Assembly (NCBI RefSeq): GCF_006716085.1
Contig: NZ_VFON01000002.1
Location: 248,001 to 312,000, forward strand
DNA length: 64,000 nucleotides
DNA from: Leucobacter komagatae
GTDB taxonomy: Bacteria; Actinomycetota; Actinomycetes; Actinomycetales; Microbacteriaceae
Direction: 5' to 3'
In this document: positions 35,220 through 43,066 of the stretch, in pieces
How the letters are laid out: each line of letters starts with the position of its first letter
How positions within the stretch are numbered: the stretch's first letter is position 1
The notes under the pieces: generated by a model
Told to the model about the DNA's origin: nothing
Seen by the model: only the letters and a program-made list of their open reading frames with translations
The model's database searches: none
Made by a program: the position numbers and the translations under genes

Positions 35220-35557
35220 TGGTTTCCTCCTTGTATTGACTCTCGACCCGTACCGAAGTGACGTGCGGTGCACACCGGAAAATGGGTCCAGAGTATGTAG
35301 GTATTTCCGCTTCGCAGTTTAGGCCACCGCGATCTGCCTATGCGAATCTTGTGACCCCTCGTGACTTACTCGTAACCGTGGCGCGAGCCTCCGCCAAAGC
35401 AATCGCCAACATGTGCCGGAAACTTGTGTAAATCATGCAATTTCTTCGGCATACCTGAGCTTCTGGCCTCCATATAGCCTAGGTAGCTGACGTGATCCGC
35501 CGTGCTCGCGCAAAATCTCTCAGCCCGGATTTCCCGCTCCCCCGGTAGCCTGGGCAG
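35220..35557. other. Divergent promoter region of operon A and the CPBP gene
   Basis: This 338-base stretch has no gene. It holds the Shine-Dalgarno of the operon A binding protein gene at its left end and the leaderless -10 box of the CPBP gene at its right end. It is less GC-rich than its surroundings around 35280-35480. I see no clear palindrome. Confidence 0.5.
35546..35551 (+). promoter_or_regulatory. Leaderless -10 box (TAGCCT) of the CPBP gene
   Basis: TAGCCT lies 6 bases before the GTG start at 35558, with no Shine-Dalgarno. Confidence 0.55.
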
Positions 35558-36409
35558 GTGGCCCAACATCACCGTCTTCCCGTCCCCCGGGCGCAGCGCG
35601 CGCGGCTGCGGTGGGAGCTCGCGATCGTCCTCGCGCTGTCGTTCGGGTACGCGGGGGCCCGGGCCATCATCACGATCGTCGAGCGCATGGCCCAAGACAC
35701 GGCCCTCGCGAATCAGACGGCCACGATCAACAGGCCGATGTCGGGCCAGCAGTACTTCGACCTCGCCTACCAGCTCCTCGGCATCGTCGGCGGTCTCGCC
35801 CCTGTCGCACTCGTCGTATTCTTGCTCTGGCGGGAGCGCGCGCCGCACCTCGGTGATCTCGGGCTCGGTTCACGCCCGCTCACACTCACCGGAGCTCCCG
35901 GGGGCATGAGCTTCGCTCAGCTCGCGAGCGGCCGCGGCGGTTGGCCGTGGCTTCGCGAATCGGGCTACGGGTTTCTGCTCGCGGCCGCGATCGGCATCCC
36001 GGGGCTCGTCTTCTACGTCTTCGCAAAGTGGATCGGCATCAACACCACTGTCGTCCCGACGGCGCTCGACGCGTACTGGTGGACAGTGCCGATTCTCGTG
36101 CTCCAGGCCGCGCGGGCCGCAATCAGCGAAGAACTCATCGTCGTCGCCTACCTCTTCGACCGGCTCAAGCGGCTGGGAGTCAGCGTATGGGCGACGGTCA
36201 TCACGAGCGCACTGCTGCGCGGCAGCTACCACCTCTACCAGGGCTTCGGCGGCTTCATCGGCAATGTCGTGATGGGGCTCGTCTTCGGATGGGCGTACCA
36301 GCGCTGGGGTCGCTCGCTGCCGCTCATCGTTGCGCACCTGCTGCTCGACATCGTGAGCTTCGTGGGGTACCCGCTCGCGCTCGCGCTGTGGCCCGCGCTG
36401 TTCGGGTAA
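35558..36409 (+). CDS. CPBP family intramembrane metalloprotease-like protein
   Basis: The 283-residue product is a multi-pass membrane protein with the three CPBP (CAAX protease/bacteriocin-processing) motifs in order: AAISEELIVVAYLFDRL with the double glutamate, ALLRGSYHLYQG with the histidine, and LIVAHLLLDIVSF. The family includes prenyl-protein proteases and bacteriocin immunity proteins. It begins at a GTG with a leaderless promoter and is convergent with the membrane-anchored protein at 36598. Confidence 0.85.
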   Translation: MAQHHRLPVPRAQRARLRWELAIVLALSFGYAGARAIITIVERMAQDTALANQTATINRPMSGQQYFDLAYQLLGIVGGLAPVALVVFLLWRERAPHLGDLGLGSRPLTLTGAPGGMSFAQLASGRGGWPWLRESGYGFLLAAAIGIPGLVFYVFAKWIGINTTVVPTALDAYWWTVPILVLQAARAAISEELIVVAYLFDRLKRLGVSVWATVITSALLRGSYHLYQGFGGFIGNVVMGLVFGWAYQRWGRSLPLIVAHLLLDIVSFVGYPLALALWPALFG

Positions 36410-36454
36410 CACCCCAACGACACGCAACAGCCACCGCTGACACCCCATCCCATG

Positions 36455-36500
36455 GCCCACAGGAACGCCCCACAAAAGCCCACAGGAACGCCCGACAAAC
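36455..36500. repeat. Two tandem copies of a 23-bp repeat
   Basis: Copies at 36455-36477 and 36478-36500 share GCCCACAGGAACGCCC and then read (C/G)ACAAA(A/C). They directly precede the long palindrome. Confidence 0.6.
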
Positions 36501-36502
36501 AG

Positions 36503-36560
36503 CTTTGTCTGCGTTTTGACGTAGTTACGGGGTCGCAACTACGTCAAAACGCAGACAAAG
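36503..36560. repeat. 24-10-24 palindromic element, copy 1
   Basis: The left arm at 36503-36526 (CTTTGTCTGCG ... GACGTAGTT) and the right arm at 36537-36560 are perfect complements over 24 bp around a 10-base loop. A related element of the same size is at 61927-61984. Both sit between convergent genes, so a bidirectional terminator or a dispersed palindromic repeat is likely. Confidence 0.75.
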
Positions 36561-36597
36561 TGGTGGATCAGGGCCGGGCCCAGCCCCGGCGTACCTG

Positions 36598-37443
36598 CTA
36601 GAGCGGCTTCGCGCTGTCGGCCACAGCCTGCATGAGGCCCCAGACCTCGTCGTACAGCTTGGTGTCGGCCTCGCAGGTTCCCTCAGGGCGCACAACCGTC
36701 CAGGTGTTCCCTTCGCCCTTCTCGATACCCCAGGGGCTCTTCCCCTCCGGGCTGCGCATCGCGGAGCACGAGTCGGGGAACGAGTTCATGAGGCCTGATT
36801 CGAACATCACACGCTCGGGCGGCCCAGCGTGATAGAACCACTGCGGGTTCGTGAGCTTCTGCGAGGACTGCACGGAGATGCCCGCGTACGAGATGTCCAT
36901 CGAGATCGGGTTCGGGCCTACGTCGACCTTCGGCGCCTCTTCAACCTCGGGCTCCTCCGGCGTGGGCGGGGCTGTCTCAGTCTCGGTGGTTTCCGGCGTC
37001 GTGGTCGTCGGCGCGGGGGCCTCGGTTGTCGGTGCGGGCTTCTCCTCACCGCCGCCGCGCAGGGCGTTCACGACGAGCAGCGCCCCGACAAGCGCGAGCA
37101 CGGCCACACCAGCGACGATAATCCACGGTAGGGCCGCGTTCGAGCGCTTGCCCTCAGCCGGAACGGGCCGAGTCGGCAGCTCTTGCCGAGCCTCGCGGTT
37201 CGTGCGACCGCGCACGGGGGCGGGCGCGAAGGGCGCGGTCTGCGCGTCAGGGTTTACCGCGGAGCGCGGTGCTGGGCCGCGGTCCGCCCGGGGGCGTACG
37301 GCCGGCGCTGGTTCAAAGGCTCGTGTGGCGGCCGAGGTGTCGACGCTGTCCGCCGTCGGGTTCGCCGAAGTTTCGAGGGCGCCGGTCTCGGTGTCATCCG
37401 AGTCAAGCGGTCCAAAGAGTTCTTCCAAAGGGTCTCTGCTCAC
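36598..37443 (-). CDS. Membrane-anchored protein with proline-rich linker
   Basis: The 281-residue product has a cytosolic N-terminal region rich in Pro and Arg (residues 1-100), one helix (ALPWIIVAGVAVLALVGALL), a Pro/Thr/Glu-rich linker with repeated TTTTPETTETE-like runs, and an extracellular domain of about 120 residues with two cysteines (FPDSCSAMRS and RPEGTCEADT) that could pair. The function is unknown. The GTG start has TAGGCT 6 bases upstream. Confidence 0.75.
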   Translation of the reverse strand: MSRDPLEELFGPLDSDDTETGALETSANPTADSVDTSAATRAFEPAPAVRPRADRGPAPRSAVNPDAQTAPFAPAPVRGRTNREARQELPTRPVPAEGKRSNAALPWIIVAGVAVLALVGALLVVNALRGGGEEKPAPTTEAPAPTTTTPETTETETAPPTPEEPEVEEAPKVDVGPNPISMDISYAGISVQSSQKLTNPQWFYHAGPPERVMFESGLMNSFPDSCSAMRSPEGKSPWGIEKGEGNTWTVVRPEGTCEADTKLYDEVWGLMQAVADSAKPL

Positions 37444-37449
37444 AAGAAC

Positions 37450-37455
37450 AGCCTA
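37450..37455 (-). promoter_or_regulatory. Leaderless -10 box (TAGGCT) of the membrane-anchored protein gene
   Basis: TAGGCT lies 6 bases before the GTG at 37443 on the minus strand. Confidence 0.5.
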
Positions 37456-37499
37456 AACGACGATGGCTGAGTCCCCCTGTTTCTCACGCTTCGTGAGGC

Positions 37500-38273
37500 T
37501 CAGAGGAGCGCGCGCAACGCTTCCCTACGCTCAGCGAATCCGGCGACGCGAGCCTCGTGCCTCGCCATGATTCCCGAGTCACGGAGGGCGAGGGTGCCGG
37601 GGTCTCCGCGGTCGATACCGGCCTTCCATCGAGATGCGATGAGCCCCATTCGATGCGTCACCGCGTCAAGGAGCTCGGAGCCATCGACTCCGCCATACGC
37701 GGCAGCCGCGGCCCGGATCCGGGAAGCGGCCTCTCCGATCGGGATCTCCCGAAGTAGCGGCACCCCCGACCACACTAGAAACGCGAGGTCATCGAGTGGA
37801 AGCCCGGGGCCGGCCCGGTCCCAGTCGATCATGCCCGCGAACTCACCCTCGACGACGACCCAGTTGTAGAGACCGGGATCGTTGTGGCAGATAATCTCCC
37901 CGCGTGAGCGGTCGAGCGGCTGCATCCCCTGCCGCCAGTGATCGGACGTCGGCGTGAAGTCTGCGACCGCGACGTGAAAACGCTTCAACCATCGGGCCGC
38001 TGCGGCGAGCGCAGCCTCACTCGGTTGTTCGGTCTCGGGGTCGAGCGTCTCGCCCGGGAGGTAGCTCAGCACCTCGCGGCCCTCGTCGTCGATCCCGATG
38101 ACCGCCGGGATGCCGTCGAGCCCGCGTTCCGCGAGATGCCGTAGCAGTTCGTGCACGGCCGGCGTCCACGGCCCCGTTGGCCGGTGTACTCGCGTCTCAC
38201 CGTCGGCTGCGCGCACGCGCCAGACTCCGCCGGAGCCGCCCGGGAGGTGTTCGCTCTCTTCGCTTCGTTCCAC
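37500..38273 (-). CDS. Aminoglycoside phosphotransferase-family kinase
   Basis: The 257-residue product has the APH/choline kinase-like catalytic motifs ICHNDPGLYNWVVV (HxD...N) and GMIDWDRAGPG (the metal-binding aspartate), and a short N-terminal lobe. The true substrate is probably a small hydroxyl compound or sugar; antibiotic resistance cannot be inferred. It starts at GTG 38273 with TAGGCT 6 bases upstream. Confidence 0.82.
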   Translation of the reverse strand: MERSEESEHLPGGSGGVWRVRAADGETRVHRPTGPWTPAVHELLRHLAERGLDGIPAVIGIDDEGREVLSYLPGETLDPETEQPSEAALAAAARWLKRFHVAVADFTPTSDHWRQGMQPLDRSRGEIICHNDPGLYNWVVVEGEFAGMIDWDRAGPGLPLDDLAFLVWSGVPLLREIPIGEAASRIRAAAAAYGGVDGSELLDAVTHRMGLIASRWKAGIDRGDPGTLALRDSGIMARHEARVAGFAERREALRALL

Positions 38274-38279
38274 GGTTCG

Positions 38280-38285
38280 AGCCTA
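38280..38285 (-). promoter_or_regulatory. Leaderless -10 box (TAGGCT) of the APH-type kinase gene
   Basis: TAGGCT lies 6 bases before the GTG at 38273 on the minus strand. Confidence 0.5.
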
Positions 38286-38328
38286 GGGGTTTCCGGCTCC
38301 CGCGACCCGCTGGGCACGCAGGCGCGTG

Positions 38329-39078
38329 CTAGACCCTGCGCATCCGCTCACGAACCTCGCGAATCTCCCGCAGGTTGATTGGCGATGTCGGCGCCGGTTC
38401 GCCGTGCATCTGCACGTGGAGCCGCTGCATCCGGGTATCGAGCTCGGCCGCGGAGTCGGCGGCCTGCTTCAGCTCGGCCATCATCTCCTCGGGCACCTGC
38501 CGCTGATACTTGTAGTAGATCTTGTGTTCGAGGCTCGCCCAGAAGTCCATCGCGATGGTGCGGAACTGCACCTCGACGGGCACGTCAACGCGCCCGCTCG
38601 ACAGGTAGACGGGTACCGAGAGGATCGCGTGGAGGCTTTTGTAGCCGTTCGGCTTCGGATTCTCGATGTAATCCTCGACCTCGAGCACCGTAATGTCGTC
38701 CTGCTGAGTCAGCAGCCCGAAGAGGCGGTACACGTCGCGGATGAACGCGCAGGTCACCCGAACGCCGGCGATGTCTCGAATCTCGCGCCGGATCGACTCG
38801 ATCTCGGGGTCGACGCCTCTGCGCTGCACCTTCGAGAGCAGGCTCTCGGCGCTCTTCACGCGGCTCGAGACGTGCTCGATGGGGTTGTACTCGTGCATGT
38901 GCACGAACTCCTCGCGCAGGATGGCGAGCTTCGTCTCGATCTCCTGCATCGCGAAGCGATACTCAAGCATGAACCGCTGGAGCTCGCCCCCGAGGCTGTG
39001 TAGCTCGCTCGGCGAAATCGTGATTTCGTCGCCAACGGTGGCGCCCGGAACTCGCGGTAGTGGAGCGGTGTTACTCAT
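38329..39078 (-). CDS. Small alarmone synthetase (RelA/SpoT nucleotidyltransferase domain)
   Basis: The 249-residue product contains only the synthetase domain: SSRVKSAESLLSKVQRRGVD, EIRDIAGVRVTCAFIRDVYR, ENPKPNGYKSLHAI and VEVQFRTIAMDFWASLEHKI. There is no HD hydrolase or regulatory domain, as in RelQ/RelP proteins, which make (p)ppGpp from ATP and GDP or GTP. Helices at both ends would support oligomers. TAGCCT lies 6 bases before the ATG. Confidence 0.9.
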   Translation of the reverse strand: MSNTAPLPRVPGATVGDEITISPSELHSLGGELQRFMLEYRFAMQEIETKLAILREEFVHMHEYNPIEHVSSRVKSAESLLSKVQRRGVDPEIESIRREIRDIAGVRVTCAFIRDVYRLFGLLTQQDDITVLEVEDYIENPKPNGYKSLHAILSVPVYLSSGRVDVPVEVQFRTIAMDFWASLEHKIYYKYQRQVPEEMMAELKQAADSAAELDTRMQRLHVQMHGEPAPTSPINLREIREVRERMRRV

Positions 39079-39084
39079 GATCTG

Positions 39085-39090
39085 AGGCTA
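39085..39090 (-). promoter_or_regulatory. Leaderless -10 box (TAGCCT) of the alarmone synthetase gene
   Basis: TAGCCT lies 6 bases before the ATG at 39078 on the minus strand. Confidence 0.55.
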
Positions 39091-39107
39091 AACCCGACCT
39101 CTCTGAA

Positions 39108-39518
39108 TCAGCTGTGGATCTGCTCGCCGCTGCGGGTCTCCAAGAGCGCGCGCTCAAGGAACTCCCGCAGCACGGACATGTCGATTTTCGTGAGCCTCGT
39201 GAGGTACAGGCACACCTTGCTCGCCTTGTGCGGGCCAAGTGCGTCTACGAGGTCTGGCCACCGGTCGGCGAAGTCTGGCGTGAGGTAGATCGTGTGTCGC
39301 TGGGCGCCTGTTGCGAAGCCGAGCTCGGGCACCCTGCCGCCGCGGCCACTCTCGTAGGTGTACTCGTGCTCGCCAAACCCGATGATGCGCCCGGCCCAGA
39401 CGACGGGGTCTGAACCGCTCACCTCGCGGTGCAGGGCGAGAAGCTCATCGGCCTCTTCACGGCGCGAGCCGACGACCCGGTCGAGCACCTCGGCGACGGG
39501 CATTGCCGATGGCGACAT
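39108..39518 (-). CDS. DUF1801 (YdhG-like) protein
   Basis: The 136-residue product shows the DUF1801 pattern: VWAGRIIGFGEHEYTYESGR, GFATGAQRHTIYL and SKVCLYLTRLTKIDMSVL. Members have a frataxin-like fold and no assigned reaction. AAGGAG 7 bases upstream places the start at ATG 39518 rather than the GTG at 39539. It follows the DUF4287 gene by 20 bases. Confidence 0.75.
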   Translation of the reverse strand: MSPSAMPVAEVLDRVVGSRREEADELLALHREVSGSDPVVWAGRIIGFGEHEYTYESGRGGRVPELGFATGAQRHTIYLTPDFADRWPDLVDALGPHKASKVCLYLTRLTKIDMSVLREFLERALLETRSGEQIHS

Positions 39519-39538
39519 CGCTGGCTCCTTCGCCGCCA

Positions 39539-39748
39539 CTACACGCCGCCCTGCTCTGCCCGGAACACGTGCACGAGCGCGTTCGCGTGACCGTGCCCCA
39601 TGCCGAGTTCTTTGAGGAAGGCAACCTGTTCCATATGCTTTTCACCCGCGTGCGGGCGCAGCAGCTCGAACCATTCGTCGATGCTCTTGCCGTACTTCGC
39701 CTCGATTGAGGGGAAATACGATTTGGGGCCCTTCACCTGCTCGGTCAC
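39539..39748 (-). CDS. DUF4287 protein, 69 residues
   Basis: The product matches the short DUF4287 family: YFPSIEAKYGKSIDEWFELL and the C-terminal GMGHGHANALVHVF. AGGAGG upstream sets the GTG start at 39748; the longer frame to 39943 is spurious. DUF4287 and DUF1801 genes are often neighbours, as here. Confidence 0.8.
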   Translation of the reverse strand: MTEQVKGPKSYFPSIEAKYGKSIDEWFELLRPHAGEKHMEQVAFLKELGMGHGHANALVHVFRAEQGGV

Positions 39749-39831
39749 GGCGCCTCCTCTGGTGTTGTGGTGCGGAATCTGACGGTAGCACGGGGGTCCG
39801 ACACTGCTGCAGCCGGGCCACGTTACCGGTA

Positions 39832-40326
39832 TCACCCGGCTTGGAACGCCCCGGTCGTACGGTAGCGGTGGAACAGTTCGAGTACCAGTCGCGTCGCACG
39901 TTGCAGCCCCTCGGGTGGCGCGGCCAGCGGGAAGACGCCCCACTCACGCACCTCTCCGGGGTCTGGGGCGATCTCGCCGCTCCACTCGGTCGCGAAGAAG
40001 CAGAGTGCGAACGCGTGCACGATGTCGCCGTTCGGGTACACGAGTCGGTGCTCGACGGGGTCGGAAAACGAAGCGAACGCGGTGAGGGCGTCGGGTTCGA
40101 CCCGCAGGCCAAGCTCTTCCAAGACTTCCGCGACAGCGGTATCCGCGAAGCTCTGCCCGGGCTCGGCGCTCCCGGCGGGAATCTCCCACTTTCCCGAATC
40201 CGCGCGACGCTGAAAGATTGCGTGCTCATCGTCGACGAGCAGCAGCACCTGCGCACCGGGCACGAGCATCTCGGCGCTCCCAACGCGTTGGCGCAGCTTC
40301 CCCAGGTAGGAGTCAGCGAATGACAC
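39832..40326 (-). CDS. Nudix hydrolase with altered Nudix box
   Basis: The 164-residue product has the Nudix fold: VLLLVDDEHAIFQRRAD, GKWEIPAGSAEPG, then the box GSAEPGQ...AEVLEELGL. The metal-binding EVLEE is kept, but the usual Glu after the first Gly-x5 is Gln and the usual Arg before EVLEE is Ala. It may hydrolyse nucleoside diphosphate derivatives with reduced or changed activity. GGAG lies before the GTG. Confidence 0.8.
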   Translation of the reverse strand: MSFADSYLGKLRQRVGSAEMLVPGAQVLLLVDDEHAIFQRRADSGKWEIPAGSAEPGQSFADTAVAEVLEELGLRVEPDALTAFASFSDPVEHRLVYPNGDIVHAFALCFFATEWSGEIAPDPGEVREWGVFPLAAPPEGLQRATRLVLELFHRYRTTGAFQAG

Positions 40327-40341
40327 GGCGATGCGCTCCGA

Positions 40342-40764
40342 TCAGATCACGGCGCAGGAGAACGCCCACATGACCCCGTACCGGTCAAACACCTGGCCGT
40401 ACCAGTCGCCCCAGGGCGCCTGCTCGAACGGCATTCCGAGCGAACCGCCGCCCGCGATCAGCCTGTCGATGTACGTCTGCGCTTCCTCAGGGGTGTCGGT
40501 CGTGTAGAGCAGCGAGTAGGCCGTGCCCCGCAGCGGGTACTCGGTGCTGTGATCCATCACGTCGCCGCCCGTGATGATGCCGGCGGGAAGCGTGAGGGAG
40601 GCGTGGGCGACCGCGTTCGGTGGCGGGTCGAACGGGAGGTCCTTGAGCTGCGCCTCCCCGTAGCGGATGATCTCGAGGTCACCCCCGAAGACGCCCTGCC
40701 AGTGTTCCATCGCTTCAGCGGTCGTTCCGGGCAGTGCAATGTAGGTTGCGAGCATGTGTGCCAT
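40342..40764 (-). CDS. PhnB-like VOC family protein
   Basis: The 140-residue product follows the PhnB/glyoxalase-like pattern: TAEAMEHWQGVFGGDLEIIR, VAHASLTLPAGIITGGDVMD and PWGDWYGQVFDRYGVMWAFS. These proteins have a VOC fold and mostly unknown substrates. AAGGA precedes the ATG. It is divergent from a second VOC gene at 40896. Confidence 0.85.
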   Translation of the reverse strand: MAHMLATYIALPGTTAEAMEHWQGVFGGDLEIIRYGEAQLKDLPFDPPPNAVAHASLTLPAGIITGGDVMDHSTEYPLRGTAYSLLYTTDTPEEAQTYIDRLIAGGGSLGMPFEQAPWGDWYGQVFDRYGVMWAFSCAVI

Positions 40765-40883
40765 GAGCGGTTCCTTCGACGGTGACGGGATCCCCCTCAG
40801 TATCCCCCTGTTTGGCGCACACCGCACGTGAATTCTTTGCGCGCGCCGCGCCGCGCGCCGTGGACAGCGCACGGTGCCGCGCC

Positions 40884-40889
40884 TACACT
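40884..40889 (+). promoter_or_regulatory. Leaderless -10 box (TACACT) of the VOC gene at 40896
   Basis: TACACT lies 6 bases before the ATG at 40896, with no Shine-Dalgarno. Confidence 0.55.
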
Positions 40890-40895
40890 TTTCGC

Positions 40896-41300
40896 ATGCA
40901 CGCACCGCTCGCACTCACCCGCACAACGTTCGCGCTCGACTGCCCCGACGCGGCCGCGCTCGCCGAGTTCTACGGCGCGCTGCTGGGCTGGGACGTCGTC
41001 AAAGGCGACGATGACGAGTGGGTCGAGGTGCATCCGCGCGGCGGCGCGGCGGGCTCCCACTTCCTGGCGTTCCAACAGGTCCCTCACTACGTGGCCCCGG
41101 AGTGGCCTGAGGGTTCCGTGCCGCAGCAGGCGCACCTCGATTTCTACGTTCCCGACCTCGAGGTTGCGACAGCGTCAGCCCTCGCAGCGGGCGCGCGAAA
41201 GCACGCCGTGCAGCCGAGCCAGAGCGGCTCGTTCATCGTCTTCGTGGACCCAGCCGGCCACCTGTTCTGCCTCTGCCGCGAGAGCAACCTGGCGTCGTAG
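40896..41300 (+). CDS. VOC (glyoxalase-like) family protein
   Basis: The 134-residue product has one full VOC domain: DAAALAEFYGALLGWDVVKG, HLDFYVPDLEVATASALAAG and FIVFVDPAGHLFCLC. This matches the actinobacterial glyoxalase/bleomycin-resistance-like group. Substrate unknown. The N-terminus comes directly after the leaderless promoter. Confidence 0.85.
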   Translation: MHAPLALTRTTFALDCPDAAALAEFYGALLGWDVVKGDDDEWVEVHPRGGAAGSHFLAFQQVPHYVAPEWPEGSVPQQAHLDFYVPDLEVATASALAAGARKHAVQPSQSGSFIVFVDPAGHLFCLCRESNLAS

Positions 41301-41376
41301 GTCGCAGGATCCCGCTCCCGCGGCGAACGACCGCTTCCCTCCGCGCGTTCTCTCGGTACTATCGCAGCAGAGAGCT

Positions 41377-42540
41377 ATGACACACACCGACCAGACACCC
41401 CTCGCAGAAACCGAGCCCGCCGCGGCGGAGGCACCGGCCGCGGCCACCAGTACCCAAGCCATGTCCGACAGCTGGGGCGCGTCTGCGGTGCTGTTCGGCG
41501 CCGGGTCGCTCTTGTGGCCGCTGGTGTTTTTCCTTGCGTTCTTCGCCCGCGCCGCAATGCTCGCCGCCGAAGAGTCGCAAAAGCCCCACTATGGCGCCGC
41601 GTGGCGGGAAACCATTGAGGTCGTCGCGATCTCGGGCAGCTACGTCGGCTGGGTCGCGCCTTCCCTGCTCGCGCTGCTCGTCGGCCTCGGCTTCCTGGTC
41701 ACGCCGAACGCCGACCTCGACAGCCAGTCAGTGCTGCGCCCCCTCCCCTATGTCGCTGCGCTCATCGGCGGTTTCATGCTCGCGTGGACCGTACTCGCCG
41801 TGGTCGTGCTCTCGACACACGCGCCGACCGCGACGAGTGAGGGCGGCCAGCAGCTGTGGGGGCTATTGTTCATCACCCCCGTGTCTGTCGTGCTCGCGCT
41901 CGTGCTCGGTCGACTCGATTTCCGCCCCGCAGCCCGTCGAGCGGAGCTCCTCCGCCAAGCCATCGCGCGGTCAGAGCGGGAGTACGAGCACCTCGAGAAC
42001 GCCAGCCTGTTCTACGGCGATGCTCGCGTCGCCTCGCACACCCAGCGGTCGCCGTGGCGGCGACCCCTCATCGTGCAGGGCAGCGTCGCCGTTGTCGTGT
42101 TTCTCGCGTTCTGGCTGCTGCACCGCGAACCCATCTCGACGGCTCTCCTCGAGGCGGGCTATGTTGCGGCGATGGGCGCGCTCGTCTTCCTCGTCGTCTC
42201 CCTCATCCAGCGCGAGCTCATCGAGGCGCGGCTGTCGAAGCTCGCGGGCCACGAGGTGCGCAGCAAGCTCGAACTCGTCGGCGGGGTCATTCTCGCTGTC
42301 GGCGTCGCCTGCCTCGTCGCGTACAACCTCTGGTTCGTGCTCGCCGAGATTCGGCCAGTCTTCGTTCCGGTGCTCTACGCGCTGCTCTTCATCGCCGCCG
42401 CGTGGGTGTCGAACCCGTTTACGCTGCGGAAGTCGGCCTGGCCCGCCGAGGTGCTGCGCGAGCGTGGGCGCGCGCTCGCCCGGATGCGCGGCAAACTCGC
42501 CCAGCTCACGCAGCTCACGCAACTCCAGGCGGCCGAGTAG
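41377..42540 (+). CDS. Multi-pass membrane protein of unknown function
   Basis: The 387-residue product begins with a polar Ala/Glu/Thr-rich segment of about 30 residues and then has about eight hydrophobic helices (for example VLFGAGSLLWPLVFFLAFFA and VVFLAFWLLH). A cytosolic loop (residues about 190-215) is rich in Arg and Glu. The C-terminus ends in a repeated QLTQLTQLQ. No family is recognised. The frame extends upstream to 40828, but that part only shadows the VOC gene. Confidence 0.7.
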   Translation: MTHTDQTPLAETEPAAAEAPAAATSTQAMSDSWGASAVLFGAGSLLWPLVFFLAFFARAAMLAAEESQKPHYGAAWRETIEVVAISGSYVGWVAPSLLALLVGLGFLVTPNADLDSQSVLRPLPYVAALIGGFMLAWTVLAVVVLSTHAPTATSEGGQQLWGLLFITPVSVVLALVLGRLDFRPAARRAELLRQAIARSEREYEHLENASLFYGDARVASHTQRSPWRRPLIVQGSVAVVVFLAFWLLHREPISTALLEAGYVAAMGALVFLVVSLIQRELIEARLSKLAGHEVRSKLELVGGVILAVGVACLVAYNLWFVLAEIRPVFVPVLYALLFIAAAWVSNPFTLRKSAWPAEVLRERGRALARMRGKLAQLTQLTQLQAAE

Positions 42541-42591
42541 CGGCCCCTTCCCGCGGGGCAGGATCGCGTTGGGCTCGGCCGACCGGTAGTT

Positions 42592-42987
42592 CTAGGCGCG
42601 CTTCACGACGCTCGACTTCAGCTGCATCTTCCCGAAACCGGGGACCTTCGCGTCGATGTCGTGCCCGCCGGCACCGCCCGGCACCAGGCGAATACCCGTG
42701 ACCTTGGTGCCGACCTTGATCGTGCCGCCGCCACCGCCAGAGACCTTCACAGTCTTCACAAGCGTGACGGTGTCGCCGTCGGAGAGCAGGTTGCCGACGG
42801 CGTCGCGGATGCCTGAGCCGGCGTCGGCCGATCCTCCGCTCTCTCCGTCTGCCGCGTCATCGCCGGGCGCCCACTCGTGCCCGCACATCGGGCAGGCGAG
42901 CAGGGCCCCGAGTTCGTAGGAGAACTCGCCGCCGCACTCGGGGCACGGGGGCGTTTCGGGCTCGTGGGTTGCGACCTGCTCAGACAT
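42592..42987 (-). CDS. YjdM/PhnA-type zinc-ribbon protein
   Basis: The 131-residue product has an N-terminal zinc ribbon (PCPECGGEFSYELGALLACP then MCGHEW) and the PhnA C-terminal domain (DGDTVTLVKTVKVSGGGGGT, VPGFGKMQLKSSVVKRA). YjdM is named after its link to phosphonate operons, but its role is not known. GGAG lies 5 bases before the ATG. Confidence 0.88.
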   Translation of the reverse strand: MSEQVATHEPETPPCPECGGEFSYELGALLACPMCGHEWAPGDDAADGESGGSADAGSGIRDAVGNLLSDGDTVTLVKTVKVSGGGGGTIKVGTKVTGIRLVPGGAGGHDIDAKVPGFGKMQLKSSVVKRA

Positions 42988-43066
42988 GTATGCTCCGATC
43001 TTGCCGGGGGTGGGCTCCGACCAGCCTAGGCCACGGCCGGAACCCGAGCCCCGGGACAGATCTTTC

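Noticed and set aside
37500..38273. Calling the APH-type kinase an aminoglycoside resistance gene
   Set aside because: Only the shared kinase motifs are visible; the family is broad and the context gives no sign of resistance.
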